Shown piece after piece: positions 8,814 to 16,578 of a stretch of DNA of 64,000 nt. The translations under genes and the position numbers were made by a program. This DNA is from Albibacterium sp035514885. GTDB taxonomy: Bacteria > Bacteroidota > Bacteroidia > Sphingobacteriales > Sphingobacteriaceae. Every line of letters begins with the position of its first letter. Position 1 is the first letter of the stretch. The stretch spans positions 372,001 through 436,000 of the forward strand of contig NZ_DATJCH010000012.1 of NCBI RefSeq assembly GCF_035514885.1, written 5' to 3'. The notes under the pieces were generated by a model that saw only the letters and a list, made by a program, of their open reading frames with translations, was not told the DNA's origin and did no database searches.

Positions 8814-10184
8814 TTATTTCAATGTTGCGGTTGATTTTAATAGGGTATAATAAGCAAGTATTGCATCGGCTTTTGCCAATTCCAAGTTTATTTGGGATTG
8901 AAATAATTGATTATTAGCATCGATACGATCTGTTACAGAAGCTATGGTGTTTTCATACTTTGATTCTAGTATTTTATCATTTTCCTGAGCCTGCGTAATA
9001 GAAGTTTGCAGAATTTTAATTCTTTCAACCGATTTTAAATAGTTTTGATAGTCTTGATTGACCTGCGTTTTTATTTGATCTTGAAAGATACCTTCATTGA
9101 TCTGGATTTCTTCTTTTTTAATACGTGCTTCTGCTACTTTATTTTTGTTGGTCCACAGGTTGCTTAGATTCCATGTGAGGGTAGCGGCGATAGATACAGG
9201 TGCTAAGGATTGGTTAACAGGAGGTATAAATTTACCACTTGGGTTTATGAAATACATGTTAGCGCCAACTCCTAAAGTTGGTAAGAGATCGGCTTTAGCT
9301 GATTTTATATTATAATCAGCAACTTGAGTTTGTAAGCTTATTTGTTTGAGCTCTTCGCGGTTGTTTAGTGCATTGTCAATGTAGTTTGGTAACCCCACGA
9401 TGATAGTTTGATCATCTGCTATTTTATTGATTATTAAGATTGTGCTTTCTGGTAAGCCTAATAATATATCCAAGTTATAGTTGACTACTTTTCGGTTATT
9501 TTCAAGATCAAGGCCAGTTAATTGAATATTGGATTTCTCTAATTGGAAACGTAATACATCGTTTTTAGTGACAATTCCTTGTTCAAAGAATCGTTCAGAC
9601 TGTTTGATTTGCCGATCAATAACTCGAAGATTTTGTTCAACTACCTTTTCACTTTGTAGTACTTTGTATAAATTATAATAGGCATTGATGATATTATAAA
9701 TGATATCTTGTTTGTTCTTATCGATATCAAGTCGGGCAACCTGAGTTAACAGATTGGTAGATTCTTTGGCAAATTTTAATTTGTTTCCTTGAAAAATCAG
9801 TTGCTGAATTGAAGCGGTACCTATGAATGCATTTGTGCGAGCAGGCAGGTCGAATGCTTCCTCATTACCAATCTGAAATTGATCATTTAATATTTCGGTA
9901 TGATTGTAAGCAAAACTTGTACTGGCCGTAGGTAAGGCTTTATCTTTGACCTGATTATACTGTGAAATTGCTTCGTTTACACGCGATTGGGAGAGTTTGA
10001 GTTGTTTGCTGTTTTCTAAACCTAATTGAATGGCTTCATTAAGTGTTAGTACTTTTTCCTGAGCTTGTGAGTAAGTGAAAAAGCTTAGGAGAATTAATGT
10101 GATTCCAGCTCGTTTGAGCAGTTGTATTGTGTTTTTTAATAGAGAGCTTTCGATCTGCTTATTCGCTATTTTTATAGTCTTCAT
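8814..10184 (-). CDS. TolC family outer-membrane efflux channel
   Basis: This 456-residue protein has a signal peptide (about residues 24-42, cleavage after SQAQ). Two repeated helix-rich OEP domains follow, the first beginning LTLNEAIQLGLENSKQLKLSQ, with Gln/Asn-rich long helices. It forms the trimeric outer-membrane exit duct for the EmrAB pump encoded next. The start at 10184 overlaps the end of the tetR gene by 26 bases, suggesting coupled translation. A shorter start at the Met before LKRAG is not available, so the long N-terminus is kept. Confidence 0.92.
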   Translation of the reverse strand: MKTIKIANKQIESSLLKNTIQLLKRAGITLILLSFFTYSQAQEKVLTLNEAIQLGLENSKQLKLSQSRVNEAISQYNQVKDKALPTASTSFAYNHTEILNDQFQIGNEEAFDLPARTNAFIGTASIQQLIFQGNKLKFAKESTNLLTQVARLDIDKNKQDIIYNIINAYYNLYKVLQSEKVVEQNLRVIDRQIKQSERFFEQGIVTKNDVLRFQLEKSNIQLTGLDLENNRKVVNYNLDILLGLPESTILIINKIADDQTIIVGLPNYIDNALNNREELKQISLQTQVADYNIKSAKADLLPTLGVGANMYFINPSGKFIPPVNQSLAPVSIAATLTWNLSNLWTNKNKVAEARIKKEEIQINEGIFQDQIKTQVNQDYQNYLKSVERIKILQTSITQAQENDKILESKYENTIASVTDRIDANNQLFQSQINLELAKADAILAYYTLLKSTATLK

Positions 10185-10806
10185 TGAGTAGGTAAGCTTT
10201 AAATAAGTTTTTTAAGTGATTTTTCATTCGAGGTTTAAGCTCTTCCTCCATCACTTTTTCATCTTCTACGTCTCTTTCTATTACCGCAGATGACATTTGT
10301 GGTGTATTGAGGATGTAGTACTTTGTCCCAAACAGGGTAGCAACCACCATTTCTACATCGATATCGGCTTTAAAACTGCCATTATTGATACCGTCTTTAA
10401 TAATCTTTTTTACTTCTATTACGTTTTTTAAAAGAATATCTGTAATGGTTTTTGTAATTTCAGATCTTTGTGACAGGGATAGTTCACGATGTATTAATCT
10501 ATGGAAACAACTATTGGGAATGATACGATCTATGTAGTAATCAACACATCGTTGGAGCTTCTCCCAAGAAGTGATATGTTCATTGTTAATATTTTGTAAG
10601 GTGGCTCTGAAAGTTGATACACGGCGTTCAAATACAGCAGTGAACAATCCATCCTTTGATCCAAAATAGTAATTTAGCATAGCCATATTAACTCCTGCTT
10701 CTTTTGAGATTATGCGGGTAGAAGCCCCGTCATACCCCAGATCGGAGAACATCCTTTCAGCAACGTCGAGAAGACGCTCTTTTTTATCTATTTTCTCTTT
10801 ATCCAT
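10159..10806 (-). CDS. TetR family repressor of the efflux operon
   Basis: From the ATG at 10806 this is a 215-residue TetR/AcrR regulator. The helix-turn-helix is at about 29-49 (STRIISKEAGVNMAMLNYYF), followed by a ligand-binding domain. A longer frame from 10869 would run through the palindromic operator and the promoter, so the internal start is preferred. Being the first gene of tetR-tolC-emrA-emrB, and having a 28-base palindrome just upstream, it most likely represses its own operon and is released by pump substrates. Confidence 0.9.
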   Translation of the reverse strand: MDKEKIDKKERLLDVAERMFSDLGYDGASTRIISKEAGVNMAMLNYYFGSKDGLFTAVFERRVSTFRATLQNINNEHITSWEKLQRCVDYYIDRIIPNSCFHRLIHRELSLSQRSEITKTITDILLKNVIEVKKIIKDGINNGSFKADIDVEMVVATLFGTKYYILNTPQMSSAVIERDVEDEKVMEEELKPRMKNHLKNLFKAYLLNEDYKNSE

Positions 10807-10827
10807 GTTCGTTTTTTTTGAGGATGC

Positions 10828-10855
10828 AAAATTAATCAAACGATTGATTAATTTT
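10828..10855. promoter_or_regulatory. Palindromic TetR operator upstream of efflux operon
   Basis: Two 12-base arms, AAAATTAATCAA (10828-10839) and TTGATTAATTTT (10844-10855), are exact inverted repeats around ACGA. The site lies 22 bases before the tetR ATG. AATCAA-n-CG-n-TTGATT-like palindromes are the usual sites for TetR repressors, so this is probably the autoregulatory operator. Confidence 0.78.
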
Positions 10856-11005
10856 TTATTGGAATGCAAAAAAATATTGGGTTGATTGTAAGTAACTGAT
10901 AAACAGTTATTTTATTTTAAGTATTCATATTGATAGCTACTTTGATTCTTACTAGGAAACACCTGGCATTAATACGGATATGAAAGGATAAATACGTGAT
11001 TTTTA

Positions 11006-11022
11006 TTTAGTTACTAACTAAA
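11006..11022. promoter_or_regulatory. Short perfect palindrome upstream of the Pro/Thr-rich gene
   Basis: TTTAGTTA (11006-11013) and TAACTAAA (11015-11022) are exact inverted repeats around one C. The spacing and size suit a dimeric repressor site. No regulator can be assigned. Confidence 0.35.
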
Positions 11023-11084
11023 AAACCCAAAGGAGTGTTGACCTTATAGAGATAGAAATATTATATAATTTAAATATCAACATT

Positions 11085-11477
11085 ATGAAAAAGTTATTTT
11101 TTGGTTTAGCAGCATCGCTTATATTTTGTTTTGCTGCAAGTAGTGCAAATGCGCAGGTGCAGGATACAACGAATGGACAGAAAGACGGTAATCTAGAAAA
11201 GAAAGTTCAGGCTGATACTATACAGGCTGATACTACAAAAGAAGATCCTGTTATAGTAACACCTGTACCAAATGATCCAACACCAACAACGGAGGGTACA
11301 ACCGATAAGGGTTTGACTTCACCATCAAATCCGGGTATTCCAACACCTCCAGATGCACCATCAACATCTCCAGGTGTAGATCCATTCCCAAAGCCACAAT
11401 CTGATATACCAAATGCGCCTCGTCCTAGTACTTCTCCAAATTCTCCAACAACACCTACTACTGGTTCGCCAATGTAA
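11085..11477 (+). CDS. Secreted Pro/Thr/Ser-rich protein of unknown function
   Basis: This 130-residue protein has a clear signal peptide (residues 1-23, cut after ANA). The mature part is almost entirely Pro, Thr, Ser, Asp, Gly and Asn with no predicted fold, for example PTPPDAPSTSPG and RPSTSPNSPTTPTTG. An early repeat QADTIQADT occurs at about 43-51. It is likely an extended, disordered periplasmic or surface protein. I recognise no family. A 17-base palindrome lies about 60 bases upstream (11006-11022). Confidence 0.75.
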   Translation: MKKLFFGLAASLIFCFAASSANAQVQDTTNGQKDGNLEKKVQADTIQADTTKEDPVIVTPVPNDPTPTTEGTTDKGLTSPSNPGIPTPPDAPSTSPGVDPFPKPQSDIPNAPRPSTSPNSPTTPTTGSPM

Positions 11478-11614
11478 AAATACGATGTAGGTTTATGAAG
11501 ATAGGGTTTTCCGGTTATTTGACCGTAGAACCCTTTTTTAGTTTATAAAAAAGCATATGTTGTTGATGTATTATAATAAATCTATTTTTGTAGATTAGAT
11601 TTCTAATACCATTT

Positions 11615-12775
11615 ATGCATACACATAAACTACAACCCAAAACTTCACAATATTCAAAAATCGTTATTCGAACTGCAGTAGCAGCTATGTTTTTTATGGC
11701 TGGACTCTGTTTCTCCAGTTGGGCATCAAGAATTGCAACCATACAACAAAAACTTTCCCTCTCTGACGTAGAGCTCGGAGGTGTATTATTTGCCCTGCCA
11801 GTAGGTTTGATGTTGTCCTTACCCTTGTCAGGTTGGGCTGTATCTAGGATAGGAAGTCGGAAATTATTAATGATAGCACTTACAGTTTATGGTTTATCGC
11901 TTATTAGCTTGGGTGCTGTTAATGAAGCTTATCAGCTTGTTATCTGTTTGGTTATTTTTGGTTTTGCAAGTAATGCAACAAATATTTCTGTTAATACACA
12001 GGCGGTAGTAACTGAAGCTTTATATGGTAGACCTATTATGGCATCGTTTCACGGTTTGTGGAGTTTGGCAGGATTTGTAGGTGCGCTTATAGGTACTTTT
12101 ATGATTGGGAAAGAGATATTACCCGCTCCGCATTTTATGCTTATTGCCTTTATAACTATAATCTCTATAGTTTTCTGTTGGCGCTATTTAAATGATGATC
12201 ATAACTCCGCCAGTTCTAGTCCTGCATTTGTTATACCAGATAAGTCTTTGTTGGTATTGGGGCTAATATCCTTTTGCTCAATGGTGTGTGAAGGAGCTAT
12301 GTTTGATTGGAGTGTAATTTATTTCAAAAAAATAGTTTTGGCGGAAAAGGCATGGATAGCAGCAGGTTATACTGCGTTTATGTGTACAATGGCTCTGGGG
12401 CGCTTTGTTGCAGATAGTTTTGCAGCACGTTTTGGCTTAAAGCGGACTTTGCAAATTAGTGGTACCCTAACAGTAATGGGTTTGCTTGTAGCAGTTGTTT
12501 TTCCAACATTATATGCCGCTATTGTTGGGTTTTTACTTGTTGGTGCAGGGGTATCCTCAGTTGTACCGATGGTGTATAGCGTAGCTGGAAAATCAACAAC
12601 CATGTCTCCAGGGGCTGCTATTGCCGCTGTTTCGACTATTGGATTTGTTGGTTTCTTAATTGGCCCACCCTTAATCGGATTTCTTTCAGGGGCATTTACA
12701 CTTAGAATCGCGTTTGTTTTTATTGCACTTATGGGATCCTTTATAATTGTATTATCTACTAAAGCCAAAATTTGA
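11615..12775 (+). CDS. MFS transporter, 12-TM
   Basis: This 386-residue major facilitator protein has 12 hydrophobic segments and an N-terminal half with FFMAGLCFSSWASRIATIQ and the loop GWAVSRIGSRKLLM, resembling the YbjJ/fucose-permease-like branch of MFS. Such proteins move small solutes with protons. The substrate is unknown. It stands alone. Its stop codon lies inside the left arm of a 19-base inverted repeat shared with the convergent Dps gene. Confidence 0.85.
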   Translation: MHTHKLQPKTSQYSKIVIRTAVAAMFFMAGLCFSSWASRIATIQQKLSLSDVELGGVLFALPVGLMLSLPLSGWAVSRIGSRKLLMIALTVYGLSLISLGAVNEAYQLVICLVIFGFASNATNISVNTQAVVTEALYGRPIMASFHGLWSLAGFVGALIGTFMIGKEILPAPHFMLIAFITIISIVFCWRYLNDDHNSASSSPAFVIPDKSLLVLGLISFCSMVCEGAMFDWSVIYFKKIVLAEKAWIAAGYTAFMCTMALGRFVADSFAARFGLKRTLQISGTLTVMGLLVAVVFPTLYAAIVGFLLVGAGVSSVVPMVYSVAGKSTTMSPGAAIAAVSTIGFVGFLIGPPLIGFLSGAFTLRIAFVFIALMGSFIIVLSTKAKI

Positions 12776-12822
12776 TATTGTAGATTCTATGAGGTTGTGA
12801 TTGTAGAATCTACAATATCAAA
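12771..12822. terminator. Perfect 19-base inverted repeat between MFS and dps genes
   Basis: Arms 12771-12789 and 12804-12822 are exact inverted repeats separated by 14 bases. The hairpin lies between convergent genes and overlaps the MFS stop codon, so it probably ends or protects both transcripts. There is no strong T run on the plus side; the minus-strand continuation is T-rich. The core TAGATTCTA occurs a third time at 12837-12845. Confidence 0.55.
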
Positions 12823-12842
12823 ATGTAGATATGGTCTAGATT

Positions 12843-13313
12843 CTATAGATGCGATCTTAACATCCAAGCTATCTTTTCATGGGTTTGAAGTATTCCTGTT
12901 ATAAAGTCACTTGAACCTACATCATTCCAATCTTCTTCGTAAACAGAGATATTTGCACGTAATTCTTTAATTATAGCTTCATGGTCTTCTAATAGTTCTT
13001 TTAAGAAGCCCGCTCCGTCGTTCTTTTTACTTTTTTTCTCAGACAGATGGGTTAGTTCCAAGTAAGCCTTTAATGTAGCCTCGGCATAATGACCGATGGA
13101 GCGAATTCTTTCAGCTATATCGTCAATTAATTGTGCTAATAGACCATACTGCTCTTCTAGGAATAAATGCAATGCATGAAAATTAGGATCTTCTACATTC
13201 CAATGTGCATTTCTTGTTTTAATATACAATACTGTTTCATCGGCTAATAGTATGTTAAGAGAATGTGCAACTTTTGATAAGTTTTCTTGAGTTATACCAA
13301 TATTTGATTTCAT
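12843..13313 (-). CDS. dps: Dps-type ferritin-like DNA protection protein
   Basis: This 156-residue Dps protein oxidises Fe(II) with hydrogen peroxide at the dimer interface, stores iron in a 12-subunit shell and protects DNA. The ferroxidase ligands fit the family spacing exactly: H37 (TRNAHWNV), H49, D64 and E68 (DDIAERIRSIG). The short N-terminus has few lysines, so DNA binding is uncertain. It is transcribed alone and divergently from purU, across a 181-base gap that should hold both promoters. Confidence 0.93.
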   Translation of the reverse strand: MKSNIGITQENLSKVAHSLNILLADETVLYIKTRNAHWNVEDPNFHALHLFLEEQYGLLAQLIDDIAERIRSIGHYAEATLKAYLELTHLSEKKSKKNDGAGFLKELLEDHEAIIKELRANISVYEEDWNDVGSSDFITGILQTHEKIAWMLRSHL

Positions 13314-13494
13314 AGTTGAATTGTTTTTAAGATTTGAATTAGTATAACAGTTGAGACTTAAATAAGTTTTATACTAGAATCTTAAAATAAAAATATTAAA
13401 TGTAATATTGCGAATGAAAACAAAACTTGGAGTGTATGTTTTCAAACCTCAATATAATTGCAAAACATAAACATTTCGTTTATATATAAATAGA

Positions 13495-14334
13495 ATGGAA
13501 AGTACTTTAATTCTGATCCAATGTAAAGATAGTATTGGATTGGTTACTTCGGTTACACAAATCCTTGCTGCTCAACATTTGAATATTATTAGTATGCGGG
13601 AGTTTGTTGATGAGGCCTCATCGCGCTTCTTTGCTCGAATTGAATGCAATGGCTTACCAAAAGATAAAGAATATCTTTATAATGAACTAAAGGATGCTTT
13701 GCCTGATCAGTCAGTCATTACAATAAATCCAAGTAAAAGAAAGAAGATAGCCATCTTTGTTACAAAGGAATATCATTGTTTGGGTGATATATTGATGAGA
13801 AATTTCTTTGATACATTGGGAGCAGAGATACAATGTGTTATCGGAAATCATGAGTACTTAAGATCTATTACAGAACGCTTTTCTCTTCCTTTTTACTATA
13901 TCTCACATGAGGGAAAAAGTAAAGAAGAGTTCGAAGGAGAAATTCTTTATACTCTATCAAACTACCAGCCTGACTATTTAATCTTAGCTAAGTTTATGCG
14001 GATTTTGTCGCCAGAGTTTATATCACATTACACAGGAAAAATAATCAATATTCATCATTCATTCTTACCTGCATTTATAGGAGCTAATCCTTATCGCAAG
14101 GCTTTTGAACGTGGTGTTAAGATAATTGGAGCTACTGCACACTTCGTAACTGGCGACCTGGATGAAGGTCCTATCATTAAACAGCAGATTATCCATATTA
14201 ATCATAATTATGGTGTTTCCCAAATGAGAATTGCCGGAAAGGAGGTTGAAATGGCCGTATTGAGCAAAGCGATAGCCTTAGTCCTTGAGGATCGCGTTTT
14301 TATTACCGGTAATAAAACTATTGTGTTTGAATAG
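13495..14334 (+). CDS. purU: Formyltetrahydrofolate deformylase
   Basis: This 279-residue enzyme hydrolyses 10-formyl-THF to formate and THF, balancing one-carbon pools and supplying formate for purine synthesis. Residues 4-80 are an ACT domain (LILIQCKDSIGLVTSV). Residues about 84-279 are a formyltransferase domain with catalytic N185 and H187 (INIHHSFLP) and D223 (DLDEGPII). The length is normal. It is a single gene that ends just before a convergent lipoprotein gene. Confidence 0.95.
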   Translation: MESTLILIQCKDSIGLVTSVTQILAAQHLNIISMREFVDEASSRFFARIECNGLPKDKEYLYNELKDALPDQSVITINPSKRKKIAIFVTKEYHCLGDILMRNFFDTLGAEIQCVIGNHEYLRSITERFSLPFYYISHEGKSKEEFEGEILYTLSNYQPDYLILAKFMRILSPEFISHYTGKIINIHHSFLPAFIGANPYRKAFERGVKIIGATAHFVTGDLDEGPIIKQQIIHINHNYGVSQMRIAGKEVEMAVLSKAIALVLEDRVFITGNKTIVFE

Positions 14335-14383
14335 TTTCAAATACAATAGTTTGTTTCATATTTAAAATTCTTGAAGTTGATGT

Positions 14384-15175
14384 TTATTTCCCAGAATAAG
14401 TTAATTGCATTTTAGAACAAGTTCCATTAACTATAGTTATAGCAGAAGGACCCCATTTAATATTGTTACATTCTGCTGTGAAGGTATAACTTCCTTGAGG
14501 TAACGAGAATGTTGCGGTACCCACTTCATTACAATTTGGCGACGAACTAAAATAACTATCAATTACTTTCGAAACCCCGTTAATAGTGACAGTTACAGGC
14601 CCACAGTCATAGTCTGCTGAAGTCCAGAATGTGTAATTACCGGTTCCCTGGTTTCCATTTCCGTTCTCGTTGCCATTATTATTACCTGTTCCCGGGTTAG
14701 CAGTTCCACAAGAGCTTACAGGAACTAGGTCATATCCATAAAATTGTTGTTTTTTAGGAAGAAAAGTTAAAAGAGCAATCTGGATGTCTACAGGAGTTCC
14801 ATTTGTACTTTCATGAATGATTCTTAATTCACCATTACTACTATAAAATTCACCTGTTGACGTGACCATAGCTCCCCATTTAATGGGTACAGTGCTTCCT
14901 GGACTAAAGGCACTGGCTTTATAAGTAATTACACCTGTTCCATCACTTTTATATTGTACACAAAAATCAAAATCATCAGAATTCCAATAACCGATAACTT
15001 CAGGAATTTTGTATGTAGTAGTAGTAGTTTGACCAGCTGCTGATAAGCACTGAAAACCACTAGGCATACTATTGCAATTTAGCTTTTGTATTTCTTCGTT
15101 TGGTGCAATACTTTTTTCGCAGGAAAAGCAAGTGATAATTAGAAATAATACTATGATTCTGAATGTTAATTTCAT
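14384..15175 (-). CDS. Lipoprotein with Gly/Asn-rich linker, unknown function
   Basis: This 263-residue protein has a lipoprotein signal with lipobox CFSC (C19). An N-terminal beta-rich domain (about 50-160) contains CVQYKSDGTGVITYK, resembling lipocalin-like lipoproteins of Bacteroidota in outline only. A Gly/Asn linker (about 163-183: GTGNNNGNENGNGN) leads to a C-terminal beta domain of about 80 residues with several cysteines. It is probably anchored to the outer membrane. Function is unknown. Confidence 0.78.
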   Translation of the reverse strand: MKLTFRIIVLFLIITCFSCEKSIAPNEEIQKLNCNSMPSGFQCLSAAGQTTTTTYKIPEVIGYWNSDDFDFCVQYKSDGTGVITYKASAFSPGSTVPIKWGAMVTSTGEFYSSNGELRIIHESTNGTPVDIQIALLTFLPKKQQFYGYDLVPVSSCGTANPGTGNNNGNENGNGNQGTGNYTFWTSADYDCGPVTVTINGVSKVIDSYFSSSPNCNEVGTATFSLPQGSYTFTAECNNIKWGPSAITIVNGTCSKMQLTYSGK

Positions 15176-15382
15176 AAAAATTACTTAAGATTGAAACTTA
15201 ACGAAGATATAACCGTCTGATTCATGAATCAATACCCACTTTTAAGTATTTAATTAGGGCAAAAGGAAATTGAGAGGTAAAAGATTTTGATTCAATGCAT
15301 TGATTAAATTAAGATTAGATTTTTATTTAAACAATAACTATTAAATAGACGTTCTGATTTTAACAACTTAAAAATAGAATGT

Positions 15383-15643
15383 ATGAAGGATAAAATCGAA
15401 AAAGGTAATAAAGCAACATTTCCACAAAGTAAAGGTAAGAGTAAAAGCAATAAGGAAAACCAAGATCAGAGTTTATTCAAACAAGATATATTGGAAAGTG
15501 CCAGCAGTCCAGATGATGCTGATTTAGGTAATCAAATGGATGATGATATTCTGATTATTGATGAAGATGCCTTGGAGAATCCTAATCCAACAAAACAGGA
15601 AGGAGAGGAAAATGAAAGACCCGGTGGCGGATTACGAAAATAA
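15383..15643 (+). CDS. Small charged hypothetical protein
   Basis: This 86-residue protein has a lysine-rich N-terminal third (IEKGNKATFPQSKGKSKSNK) and a strongly acidic remainder (DDADLGNQMDDDILIIDED). There is no signal peptide or membrane segment. The composition suggests a disordered cytoplasmic protein. I recognise no family. It lies 85 bases before the cupredoxin gene on the same strand. Confidence 0.6.
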   Translation: MKDKIEKGNKATFPQSKGKSKSNKENQDQSLFKQDILESASSPDDADLGNQMDDDILIIDEDALENPNPTKQEGEENERPGGGLRK

Positions 15644-15727
15644 TTTAACATTCAACTTTTGTAAAAAGTTATTTATTTGTTGAATGAAATTATTAATTTG
15701 CGTACGATTTATAAACAACTAAATTTT

Positions 15728-16342
15728 ATGACAAAGAACATTATGCTATTGTTGTGCGGAACATTTTGTGCACAATATGCTTTTTCCCAAAATTCAATTT
15801 CGCTTAACAATTCAAATTTAATTGCAAGTAAAGTTGAAAAGCCTATGAGTCATGATCATATGGCCATGAATCATACATCAATGACTGATGTGCCCGCTGT
15901 AAAAGCTGTAAGAAGCGCAGACGATGCTGCTAAACGTGTGACAACAATGCCTGCGAGTTGGAAAGGTGTGGTTGACAAAACAATTAACTTGGGTACTTTA
16001 CCTGGATTGAAGTTTGATGCCTCTGCGATTACAGTTAAAGCTGGAAGCAAGGTTAAATTAACTTTTAATAACAAGGACGTAATGCCTCATAATTTTGTTC
16101 TGACAGATATTAATGCTGGAACAGAAGTCGGTCAATTAGCTATGAAACTAGGAGCTAAAGGCCCCGAAATGGATTACGTACCAAGCACACCGAAAGTTTT
16201 AGAGTATACATCTATTATTGATCCTCAAAAATCAGAAACTATTTATTTCAACGCTCCTAGTAAGCCAGGTAGTTATCCTTTCATATGCTCTTTCCCTGGG
16301 CATTACATTATTATGAAGGGTGTAATTACCGTAACCCAATAA
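15728..16342 (+). CDS. Secreted plastocyanin/azurin-like blue copper protein
   Basis: From the ATG at 15728 this is 204 residues with a signal peptide (1-20, AFS-QN). The earlier in-frame start at 15677 would put charged residues before the signal and is rejected. Residues about 86-204 form a cupredoxin fold with a complete type 1 copper site: H121 (MPHNFVL), C187, H192 and M196 (FICSFPGHYIIMKG). The segment between signal and fold carries a His/Met cluster (MSHDHMAMNHTSM, 40-52). It probably shuttles electrons in the periplasm. No redox partner is encoded beside it. Confidence 0.9.
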   Translation: MTKNIMLLLCGTFCAQYAFSQNSISLNNSNLIASKVEKPMSHDHMAMNHTSMTDVPAVKAVRSADDAAKRVTTMPASWKGVVDKTINLGTLPGLKFDASAITVKAGSKVKLTFNNKDVMPHNFVLTDINAGTEVGQLAMKLGAKGPEMDYVPSTPKVLEYTSIIDPQKSETIYFNAPSKPGSYPFICSFPGHYIIMKGVITVTQ

Positions 16343-16361
16343 ATTTTGTAAAACATTTCAT

Positions 16362-16400
16362 ACACCTCCAGTTTGTTTTAAATAAGCTGGAGGTGTGTCA
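16362..16400 (+). terminator. Hairpin terminator after cupredoxin gene
   Basis: ACACCTCCAG (16362-16371) and CTGGAGGTGT (16387-16396) are exact inverted repeats 20 bases after the stop codon. The T run is weak (GTCATTTTG). Confidence 0.65.
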
Positions 16401-16497
16401 TTTTGAAAATTAAATTCATAAATATTGGATTAATAATTAATCACTTTTATAAAGAAAGTATTTAATTATTATTAATTCCGTATTTAATTAATCTTTT

Positions 16498-16531
16498 GTT
16501 TGATAATTTCAATAATAATATGGTATCTTTG
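16498..16531 (+). promoter_or_regulatory. Promoter of asnB
   Basis: TTTTG at 16498-16502 and TATCTTTG at 16524-16531 with 21 bases between match the Bacteroidota -33/-7 promoter. It leaves a leader of about 40 bases before the asnB ATG. Confidence 0.6.
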
Positions 16532-16578
16532 TTTTGAAATTTATAAATATTAGGTAAAGAACATAAAAAAGATTTTAT

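Noticed and set aside
6212..10855. Efflux operon as a recently acquired resistance island
   Set aside because: Base composition looks like its neighbours, there are no mobile genes or flanking repeats, and EmrAB-TolC sets are common in this phylum.
10807..10869. Longer N-terminus for the TetR regulator
   Set aside because: It would place the palindromic operator inside the coding region.
12367..12768. 133-residue minus-strand frame inside the MFS gene
   Set aside because: It is a shadow of the plus-strand membrane protein, with low-complexity composition and no family features.
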